A stretch of DNA of 16,603 bases from Clostridia bacterium (GTDB taxonomy: Bacteria; Bacillota; Clostridia; Christensenellales; UBA1242): positions 1 through 16,603 of the forward strand of contig JAFVTB010000028.1 of the NCBI GenBank assembly GCA_017503445.1, in the 5' to 3' direction. The notes beneath the pieces were generated by a model that searched no databases, had not been told where the DNA came from, and worked only from the letters and a program-made list of their open reading frames with translations. The position numbers were made by a program, and so were the translations under genes. This document shows, in pieces, positions 1 to 12,000 of the stretch. How positions within the stretch are numbered: position 1 is the first letter of the stretch; each line of letters starts with the position of its first letter.

Positions 1-3000
1 AGTTATCAAACAGCAATCCAAGATTGGTTTAATATTTATGACCCAATCACCAATCCCACCGCCCCATACACATTCTTTTCAAGTGAACTGGTTGTGCAGT
101 CAGATCCAATCGAACGCCTTGATAAAAACCTTTATATTGCAGTGTTTGTGAAGGATTACAACCTGACGCTTATGGCTGGGGATAAGGGAATAACAGATAT
201 CACTTTTGCTGCAACCACGGCTTATGACCGCAATGATGATGGCGCGCTTGATGCACTTGAGTCCGCGTTTGAAGATCAAGGGTCTTATAAACTTATCACC
301 GCGCCATATGGCACAATTTTTGATGTTTATACATTCACTGCCGAAAAATATCAGTTTGCGGAATATCAAATTATCTCTGGCGGCACGTCGCTTTTACATT
401 ATGGCATCGCCAATGGCAAAATTTTGGCATCAAACGGCAAACTTTTGGAAGACAATGATTGGAATTTGAATTTTTATCTTTATGATACAATTCAAATTCT
501 TGCACGCACATTCACAACTTTTGCTGAACTTACGGTCCACTTTATCACTTATGATATCAATGGTGAACCCGTAACATCGATGGAGGGTGGAACATTTTAT
601 GGGGCAACCCAGCAGGCCCAAACATTTGATATGGCAATTGGCACAAGTTTGATTGGCTTTTTGCAGCCAGCGCCAGGGTTTGTTTTTGACCACTTTGAAA
701 TTAATGGCGAACGCCAACCACACGGCATTGTTATGCCAAGCGAAGCCACAACGCTTTTTGTGTTTTTCAATCGAAATGCATATATTTTGGAAACGCATAT
801 AAAATCAATTGGCGTTGATGAAATTTTAAGGGATAATGATGAAGGCGGCGCAATTTTTGCCGATCACAGCATCTTGTTTGGTGATGTTGCAACACTTAAT
901 CTTGTTGCAACCATTGGTTACCAAATTGAAGGGATTTATCTTGACGAGGCATGCACAATATTGGCACCAGATTTTGAAACGCAAATGAATGGCACCCAGC
1001 AAATTATTGATTATTGCTTTCATTACACATACACCACCGGCGCCATCACCCAAGTGCCTTCAACACCTACAACCCCGGCATTCACATTTTATGTGGTGTA
1101 TAAGCTTCGTTTGTTTGATATTGTCACAGAATCACAAAGAACAGATCTTAACACACAAACCACCACTGAAATTGAAGATATTGAATATTCAATCACAGAT
1201 TTTGGCACCAATGCAATGCTGGAACAAGGTTATTATGGGCAAAGCATTTGCCTTGATTTGCCGCAAGATCAAAATGTGCGATATTATAATTTTTATAATA
1301 TCACAATCACCGGTAAGGAAACCGGCAATCCTGTTGAGCTGAAATTCTTTGTTGATGGACAACCTGTGCAAGCAACGGAAAATGGGTTTGGTTGCCTTGC
1401 TGACGGCGTGACGATTTATTTCATAATGCCGCTTGAAGCCATCACAATCAAGTTTGAGGCCACATTTTATCAAATGAATTTGGTTTTTGATGCAACCACC
1501 CTCGCCGGCACTTTCCAAAACGAATATTCACAGCCCGATGATCAAGGGTTTGTGCAAGCGTTTGTGTATTATAATTTTGATAATTACACTTGCAAAGATG
1601 AAAATGCAATAAAACTTGATGTGCTTTCAAGTGGTGTGCCGTATGCCACAAAAATTGGTTTCAAACTTGTGGCATACAACACAATGCCTGATCGCAGTGG
1701 TGTGGATTTCATCACATATGATTATGATGATTATGACACTTTGGTTGATGTGACAATAAATGATTTTGTGTTTGAAAATGATCCTGCAATTTGGCAAGCG
1801 CCAATCACGCTTTATGCGGTGTATGATTATGCCAATGTTGATATGCTTGTCAACTATTGCCAGTCATCAGAACTTTTCTATAATGGCAAACTTCAACAGG
1901 TTTTGCAGGCAGAAATAAACAACTTTAATGCAGAAATTCCATATATCTTCACTTGGATTGATCCAAACGGCGATGTTGTTGGCAAATATGATTTCCATGC
2001 CGACACATATTATGATGCGGATAACAATGCACTTGCGGATGTCTCAGATTTTTATATCGAAACCCAGGTGGTGGACGGCAAAACAATATCAATTTTGCAA
2101 ATCAGAAGTGTAAATCAATCAGGAAACTATGTGTGCAATATTGAAATTGATGGCGGCATGATGTTTAAAGCAGAACCTGTTTTCGCAAACGACAATCTTT
2201 CAATCAATATCAAGCAAAAGATTTTGAATGTTTATCTTGAAAAATCAGTTGTGTATTATGGGCCAACAACACTTGATATCACAGAATCAAATGTGGCGGG
2301 GTTGATTCTTGAACTTCACACAATTTCAGGCACAATTTCAATGCTTTCACCAGATGTTTATGATGCTTATAATCCACCAATGTATAACTTGAAAATCTCG
2401 CGGCTTGATAATGGCGAAAGTGTGCAAGATGGGTTTGATATTTTATCAAACTATAAGGTTAATTTCACGGGAAGTTGTGAAATCAAGGAAGACACCGGCT
2501 TTATTGCCGTGACGGCAGGGGTTTATCTTCGCGTGATTGATGCCATTTATATGAACGAAATTTTCCGCACAACACCTGAAACAAACTTCATTGTTTATAA
2601 TATGATTTTTGATGGTTTTGAAGATGATTCTCAGCGCAGAGGGCAAGGCACAATTATAAATTATCTTAAAGACAGTGATGAAAACTTTGGTGCAGATAAA
2701 ATTATTTCGATTTCACATGATTATCGTTTTGGATATGGGCTTTACCAGTTGCGCGTTAATGGCGAAATATTGCCTTCAGACAGTTTTTCAGTCAGCGAAA
2801 CAACAATTTCTTTTGCCCTGGACAGAAAGTTTGTTAAGGATAATAAAATTGATATTCAAGTGTATGTGACAAACGAAAGCTTGGTGACTGCACATTTTAA
2901 TCTTGCAAATGTTGACCCTGTGCAAATAAAACAAGTGTATAACCAAACCTTTAATGCACCAACCTTTTCTTCGCCAGAGGAAGGATTCACACTTGATGGT

Positions 3001-6000
3001 TGGTATTTTGACAATGAATTCAAACACAAAGTCCCTGATGTTTGGCAAACCACCGGTGCGCAAGATATTTACGCAAAATGGGTTCTGGAGGATTTAAGTG
3101 GTGATCTTGCCATTGTGGTGAAAGACAACGGCCAAATTCAAAAACTTACGGATGGTGCGTATGAAAAAACATATAACGCAAATGCCGTTTCACTTGATTA
3201 TGCTTGCACGCTTGAAAGTTTCACCATTGAAGTTGCGTGGTTCAAACAATCCCAGTTTGGCGTTTGGCAACCACTTGCCACCGGTGAAGAAAAAGGGCTT
3301 TTCAATGTTTCGCAAAGCGGCACATATTCATTCAGTGCAGTTATCACAGCAGGCAGTGGGCAACAGCAAACAATCAATGTTGGCAAATTCACGGCCGAAA
3401 TCAAAATTTTGCCGCACAAAATCACTTTGGAAGATGGCTTGTTCAACAAAACATATGATGGCAAATATGCATTTGCCCACGATGTTTTTGTGAAAGTGCT
3501 TTCAGGAGAACTGGGGGTTGATGGTGTTTTTGCCCAAAAAGATGTTTTGGTTAAAAACGATGTGGTTTCGCCAATTGAAATTCAGAATTTGCAATTGATA
3601 AGCAAGGGCAGTGAACTTGCAGAAAACTATGTTATTTTAAATGAAAAAGTTTATGGCGTGATTTTGCCGATGGAAACACAACTTTTGGCAAAAGGCACCA
3701 AGGTGTATGATGGCGATATCTACAGCGTGAAGCACCAACAAAAAACTGCCGCAAACGAATTTATAACTTTCATTTTGAAATCTACGCAACCTTCAGTTGG
3801 CACCTATCAAGGTTCAACCCTTGAATTTGAACCGCTTTCGGCTTCTTCAGCGCTTACAAACTATTCCATTACACTACACGATGAAAGCCGCGTTGAAATC
3901 ACCAAAGCAAAGCACAATTTTGTGCTTAAAAACAAGGTTGTTGTGTATGACGGTCAGCCGCATGAAATTTTTGCAACAAATGGTGGTGAAAAAATTTCAA
4001 CCAATATTGAAGGTGTGGTAAAATTTGAATACACCTACACTCAAAATGGCAACCCAATAAACGATTTGTCTCCGATAAATGCAGGAACATATACTGTGAC
4101 TGTCACCGTGATCAGCGATAAAAATTTTGAAAATTTCACCGCCGTTGCAACACTTACAATCAAAAAGGCAAGTTTCAATATTGAATTTTTGCTTGGCGAA
4201 AACAAAATTCCTGCAACCAAAGTGTTTGATGATGTTGAAGAAATTGACCGAATAAAAGTGCAAACCGATATTGACAGCAGTTTGGAAGAAGATCTTGGAA
4301 TGAAGCTTGTCATCACAAAAGATGATGATCCAAATCCGGTTCAATCAGTGAAAGATGTGGGCATTTATAAACTTTTGGGCGATTATGACACAAATAATTT
4401 TGAATGCACCACCCCAAATTACACCTATTATACAATCACAGGTCAAATTGTGGTGATTGGTGATATCTTTAAACAAGAACTGGTGTATGGATATAACAGC
4501 ACAAACCATTTAAATTCTGTTTTGGCTGATGCACTTAATGATCCAAAATACACAAATATTTGTGATATTGAAATAAAAACAACCACCCGCAAAAATGCCG
4601 CAGGTGTGTTTGCAAAAACTGATTCAATCATCAATGCCGGCACATATAAAGTGATTGTTGCGGTGCATGTGAAAGACGAAGAAAGTTTTGCTTTTGAAAA
4701 TGGCGTGCGCAACGAGTTTGAAATATCCGTGATTGTCAAACCGTTTACAATAAACGAATTTAAGGAAGTGGATATTTCAAAGGATTATGACGGCAAAACA
4801 ACTTTTGATAACACTTCGGTTTTGATTGATTTCAATGATGGAAACACAAAAACTGAAACCATAAGTGGTGAGTTTGTAAGCAAAACCGCAGGTGAGGTTA
4901 AGGCAATCAGAAGCATCAGCATTTCAAACAGCGAAAATTATGCGTTCTCACAAACATTGATCGCATCACTGAGTGGCAAAATCAACAAAAAAGCCCTTAC
5001 AATCAATTTGCAAAACAATAATCAATTTGTCAGTGTGCTTTACAATAATTCAGACACCTTTGTTTACGAAATCAACGAAACAAATCAAAAATATGTGATT
5101 GGACTTGTTGAAGGCGAAATGCTTTTCTTGCAAATTTCTTGCAACACTGCAAATTTTGCTGGTGACAAACAGTATCCACTTTCCCTTGAAAGTGGCAACG
5201 ATTTTGCCGTTGTGCTGAAAAACACAGCAACAATCATTGGTGAAAATGAGTTTGTCAACTATGAAATCACAAGTGTTGAAGGCGGCCTGAACATCTTAAA
5301 GCAACAGTTGATTATTGCAGAAATTGTTGAAAACGGAGATGGTTTTGACAATGTCTTTGACAATAAAGAAAAAGAAATTCATGCCAAATTGAACAATGTT
5401 TTGTGCGTGTATAATACAACAAATTCTGTGTTCGTGCCAATGAATGCTGGCGAAAATGCACCTGCAAATGTTGGCATAAAAGATTATGCAGCATTTGTGG
5501 ATGCAGGTACGCATGAGGTTATCCTGACACTTGGCAACAATGAAAATTTCAGCGCGTTTGCTGGGGGCACGGTGATTGATGGACAGCAGTGTATTGAGCT
5601 TGAATATACAATTTTGCCATACCAGCTTGAATCAAACACCACTTATACTCCTGAGTATGGCGCCCAATGGGGAAATTTGGGGGGCACTGTTGCAGCGACA
5701 AGTCTCAGCGCGAATTTTATATTCAATTATACGCTTAACCTTTCAACGCAACAGCAGCGTTTGCCAGGCACATACGAACTTTCGTTCAACACAAAGGATA
5801 ATGGTGATATATTAAAACTTTCATCAAACAATTCTTCTGTAAAGGTTGATAACTTTATCCTTAAGTTTGATGTGCGCGTTGTTGTGTTTTCAAAATCTGT
5901 TCTTGTTGAGCATGCTGCTTTTGAAAATCTTGTCTACACAGGGCTTGATCAAACCCCACAGGTTAACCCAACATTCCTTAATGCCGCAAACCACTCGGAA

Positions 6001-9000
6001 ATGTCACTTGGGGATGATGCTTTCACAATTGTTTTCTATTTCAATGGCATTGAAACATCAACAGTTGTGAATGCAGGAAATTATTCTGTGATGATTTTTG
6101 CAACTGACGACAGATATGTGTTTAATGATGGCCAAGGCATCTATTATCCATACAAGGAAATTGGCAACTTTGAAATCACCAAGGCCGATCTTTCAGCGCA
6201 ACTTTCGGGCACGCAAAATTTTGTGTTTGATGCCAACTTCCATGCACCAATTTCTGCAACATTTAAGTTTAATGGCGTGACAATGTCAAATATCACACAC
6301 AAAATCACCTATGGAAACGGGCTTGAAACCATTAAAGATGCCGGAGAATATCCTGTAACACTTGAAATTTCGCACAGCAATTTTAAACTTGGCACGGTTA
6401 ACAATGTTTTTGTGACTATAAGCCCATATGAATTCGCTTTTGCTGCGCCAGAAGATGGTGAAATGTGGTGGTCAAAATATTATGGCCAGCAAGACCCAAT
6501 CACTTTGCAAAAAATCTTCACAACTCCGTTTGGTGATACGATTGATGCACATTTTGTGCGTGAAAGCGGTGAAGCGGTTGGGGAATATAAGGTGTCAATC
6601 ACTGAAGAGCAAATGCAGCATTTGGAGCAGACATATACAAACTATGACATCCAAGATTTTGAAGATCAATTTGGTGCATTCCACATTTTGTCTTATAAAG
6701 AAATCAGCGGGAAATTAACCATTGAAATGGTTGACAACATAAGTGTGCCATATAATGGGGAATATATCTCAAGCATCAGTTTGAATGATTATCCAAACAC
6801 GTTCAAAATCTATGACAACAACAAACAGCCAATTTCTGCAAGTATATGCGATCTTTCAAATGTGATTTTTGGCTTTGAATTTAATCAAGTTAAAGATGTT
6901 GGCACATATAATCTTGTGATATTGTCTGTGGATTCAACCACACATGATGATTTCGAACTTCTTCTGAATGGCAAGCAATTCCTTATCATCCCAAAAGCAA
7001 TCAGTGTTCAACAGCAAGCATACAGCAAAGAATATGATGCCACAGTTGATGCACAGCTTGACATCCAAAGCGTTGTTGGGATTTACGATATTGATCGTTC
7101 ATTGGTTTCACTGACAGCAAAGTTTGACAATAAAAATGTTGGCACAAACAAGGTGATCACCCTTGGCCTTAGCGGCCCAAGTGCAAAAAATTATGTCTTT
7201 GAAAACGAAAACGCCACCATCTTTGGCAATATCACAGCGCGTGAAGTTTCAATTGATGGATCGTTCGATAAAATTTATGATGGTCAAACAGTTGTTGACC
7301 CAAGCAAATTTTTGATTGAAAATGTTTGCAGTGGTGATAACCTTGTGGCAAACGGCAATTTTGAAACCAAACATGCAGGTGAAGATAAAATTATCAATTT
7401 CACCCTTGCGGGCGCAGATGCGCAAAACTATACGCTTGGAAATGTAGTTTACACAGCAGATATTTATAAAAAAGTGCTTGGATATTCGCAAAAAGATTTT
7501 GCAAAACAATATGATGCAAGCGCAAATGCCGATGTTGAACTTTCAGATATCACGGGGATTGTGGCAGGCGATGATATAAGCATTGAAAAAGCGGTTTATG
7601 TTGATATTTTTGACACAGAACAAGCTGATGCTACAGTTGGCGATAAATATCTTAAAATCATATTTGCAGGCACAGATAAAGACAATTATGAGCTTGACCT
7701 TTTGCCAACCAGCATCAAACTTCGATATATCAACTTGCAATATCACTATGGCGATGAAAGCGAATATTTGGTTGAATTTGTTGACGATGGACAAGTAATC
7801 AATAAAAAGCAACAAACCCAAGAAGTTGCATATGGTTTTGCGGTGAATTATCCGCTTTATAATGAAATCAACACCTTGGCCTCACCAACGCGTACCGGAT
7901 ATGATTTTGCGGGTTGGCAAATTCGCGATAAAAACTCTTTTATTCCATTCACAGAATCAACCAACACGAATATTGTTGATATTAAAACCCTTGAACAAAA
8001 TGATTGGACAATTCATCTTTATGCTGCATGGCAAATTCAAACAATTTGGGTGCAAATTGTTGTGATGACTGAAAATATTGCCAACAGTGATTTTGCTGAA
8101 TCTGATGTTGGCGGAACATTCAGCTTTGATGGGCAAACAGATCAAACCCGCTTTGAAAGCGAATATTATCAAACCCACACAATTTCTGCCATTGCAAATG
8201 AATTTTTTGAATTTGTGAATATCCAGTTTGATGATGAAATTGTGACATCTTCGCCACAATATCAATTTGTGACAACACAAAACTTAACAATAAAATTAAA
8301 TTTTGCAAGAAGTGAAGTGAATGTGATTTTGCACACAGGCGAATTTGATGTTTTGGGCTTTAATGAAGCCATTTGGAAACCGCAAAATGGCACCCTTGTG
8401 GCAACCACAAAATATAATGGCATTGTGAAATTGCCTGCGCTTACAACCTATGGGCATATTTTTGGTGGATTTGAAGATGCAAATCATGCATTATATCAAC
8501 AAACCGAAAGCTTGACGGTTATGACATCAACACTTGAACTTTGGGCAATCTTCACGCCAAAAACAATTCAGATTGCCATAAACACCGCCGGCGGCGTTGG
8601 CGATGAAAACTTTGCATATGCTGACAAAGACAACAAAATTATTGAAGTTCTGTATGGCACGGCGTTTGGCAAATTGCCTTCTCTTCAAAAAATGGGTTAT
8701 GAATTTGTTTCATTTATGCTTTATAACGGGCTTAACCTGATTGAAAAAGTGGATGAAAACACGATTTTGAAAACTGCAGAAACAAATCTTATGCTTTTGG
8801 CAGTTTGGGATAAAAATGATAATATGTTTGAAGTTTCTTCATCACTTGATGAAAGCGCATATCATGATTTTGGTATAACAAACTTTGAACGTTTTGATAA
8901 TCCATTCAAAATCTTTTATAACCTTGGTTTGGGAAGTGGCTTTGTTGAATATATAAACCCATTTGTTGCACCAACTGAAAGCGTTGTGACATTAAAGATG

Positions 9001-12000
9001 ATCAACTCTGCCAAAAACATTTATCAATTTGCATATTGGCAAGTTGATGGGCAAATCATCACAAATGATATGGAAATCAGTGGCGTGCAATACAAACTTG
9101 TGTTTGATGGTGCGGATGCAATGCTGCAAATCAGCGGTTTTGTTTGGGAAAACACCTGTCCAAGCATAAGTGCAAAATTTGTGCCTGTGGCATTGGATTT
9201 TGAAATTGCACCGTATGATACAAATCTTGGAAATGTTGAGGTTGTAAGTGGTGTGGTGAATAATCAAACCCTTGCTGGCGCAAAGATTGAGCTTGCATTT
9301 ACAGAGACTGCAGGATATCACCTTAATCAAAACAAAACCACTGCTCAAGGTGCAAACATCACTTTTGCCAATGCGCAAATGCTGCTTGATAAAGTGACTG
9401 ATAATGTTGTGATTTCACCTGTGTTCAGTCAAAATCAATATGGCTTCACAATCACCAAATCGGGCTTCACCCAGGGCGTTGCCTATGTGAAATATGCTAT
9501 CAACAGCGATGCAATGGCTGATTATGTAACGCAAACACTTATAAAAACAGGCGATATGCTGCTTATAAAAATTGCCCTTTTAAATGGATACACACTTAAA
9601 ATCACTGCAGACAAGCAAGAAGTTGAATTGATTGAAAATTCAAGAAATCAACTTGCATCTGCGCAAGAAATATTCATTGATGTTTCGGGCTTTTTGGGTG
9701 AATTTAATGTAAATCTTGAAATTGGTAAAGAGTTTTATGATGTTTCTGCCCAGAAAAAACTTTATAATCCACAAACAGGGGCATATACAGATCTTGTTGA
9801 CAACACAATCACTGTGCAAGATGCCTTTGGCGTGAATGTGACAAAAGTTGCATATCTTGAAAAAGTTGTATACGCGGCCACAATCACCACAACAAATGTA
9901 AACCAATATGGAAGTGATATTCAAAATGTTGAATATAAATTTTTGGGTTGGTATGCAGAAATAAATGGTGAAATGATTTTGGTCAGCGGCGCAATGGTGT
10001 ACCAGTTTGATGTGGTTGAAGATGTTGAATACATTGCAGTGTTTGAAAAAATTGTGTTCACTGTGACATTCCATGCTGATGATAATTTTGGCAAGATTGT
10101 TGGCACCAGTCAAGAAGTGATCAACCGCGTTGAATATGTGGTTGCAGGTGGAAAACTTCAAGGAACTTATCAAGTTCTGCCGTCTCCTGGATACAAGTTT
10201 ATGGGTTGGAATGTTTCATTGATATACAACGATGCAAACAAAACAACCTTGACGCAAACGCTTTCTGATGCATTGGTTGATGATCTTGGTGAAATCCATG
10301 CCAATATCACCGCCGTGGCAACGTTTGCAAAAATTGATATATCTGTCAACCTTTCGGCAAATCGTTTGGACGAAAAGCCGCTTTCTGAAAGCACAATTGT
10401 GAAATTTGCTGAAGATTCTGGCCACAGCATTGATATCACCACTCAAACGCGCACAATATTGACCTTCAAAGCCATTGCCGGTGTGGGATATCAGTTTGTA
10501 AGCTGGACATTTGAAAACCTTGTGGGAAGTGATTATCAAATCCTCAGCACCCAAAGCACCACTGAATACAAATATGATGAAGAAACAGGGGCGGAAAATG
10601 GCACCCTTAGAACAATTCATATTATGGAAATTGAATTTATTGGCAATGTGACGCAATATAATGTAATTGCAAACTTTGATGTTGCTGAGGTACGCATCAC
10701 CACAACCTTCGCCGCCCAAGGCATTGATGTTGTGTCAGCGGGCGTTTTTGAAGAAGATGGTGAAATTAAAAATTCCACCCACACATTTGTGACAAAAGCT
10801 GATACAACACTTACATGCTTTATCAATGTGTATGAAGGATTTTTGTTGCTGGAAGATGAATTTGGGGCATGTTTCATCAGTGATAATTTGAATATCAATA
10901 TTGAAATCATTGATGCAACAAATGAACTTTCTGCTGAACAAAAAACTGTGTTCAGCGGAAGATATAAGGTGATCATCACTGGCTTTAATGAAGACTCCAC
11001 AATCACCATTTGGGCAGACAGCCAAAAAACCAAATTGAATTTTGCAAAACTTTCAAACTTCTTTGATAACACGTTTGTTGAAAACGCATTTACAGGATAT
11101 ATAAAATATTACACAAAGGATATTGTTGTTGATGATGGGCAAACCCTGAAGCCAAGCGCAGATAATTGTGTGTTTATGGGCTGGTCAACCACACAAAATG
11201 CAAACGGGCTTATCACCGATGCAAATGGCAACCTGATTGAAACGTATTGGACATCTCTTGAAAAAGAAATTTCGCTTTATCCAATATATGATTATGCCAG
11301 CGTGCGTGTTGATGTTGTTGTGGCACCAAGCCACGCGGTTGTGAACAAGTATACCTATCTTGATGAAGTGTTCACAAATGATGCCAAGGGCTTTACCATT
11401 GAAAATGGATTATATTATTATAATGTTGGTGCAAGTTTCAGTCTTGGTGTGCCTCAATTCATAGAACATTATCATTTTGACAGCTTTGTATATCATATTG
11501 TCAACAGTGAAGGGCAAATTCAAAAAATCACCATAAAATCTGGCGATATTGAAACCAACTTTGCCACAACAAAAATGTTCAATGTGCCAAGTGAAAGTGC
11601 ATTTGATTATTCTTTGGCGGCCAACTTTGCAAATTTTGAAGGTCTTGAAGATGGTGTGATGCAAATCACCATTGTGTGCAGTGTGGACATAAATTATAAA
11701 GCTGAAAACTTTTATGGTGAAAATTGCCAAGATGTGATTGGTGGAACCATTTATGTTGCAAACCTTTCAAACACATTTTTGGCTGTGTATAATGAAGAAA
11801 TTCAACTTGTTGCCGTGCCAAGTGAGGGCTACACCGTGAAAGGATGGTGGATCAATGGTGTGAAACAGGGTGATGTTCAAACCCTCACGCTTCCACACAC
11901 GGTGATCGAGCCAACAGAATTTGTGGTGAAGTTTGTGGGCAAGCGCGTTGAAATCACGCTTGATGGCACAAACGCAAAAACAGTTGAACTGACGGGTGGC

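Noticed and set aside
94..96. GTG as the start of the giant gene
   Set aside because: No ribosome site precedes it, and the frame is open and of the same composition back to base 1. The gene simply begins outside the window.
9640..11072. Minus-strand open frames of 150-177 residues inside the giant gene
   Set aside because: They are Cys/His/Lys/Ile-rich reverse shadows of the repeat-coding strand, without ribosome sites or promoters.
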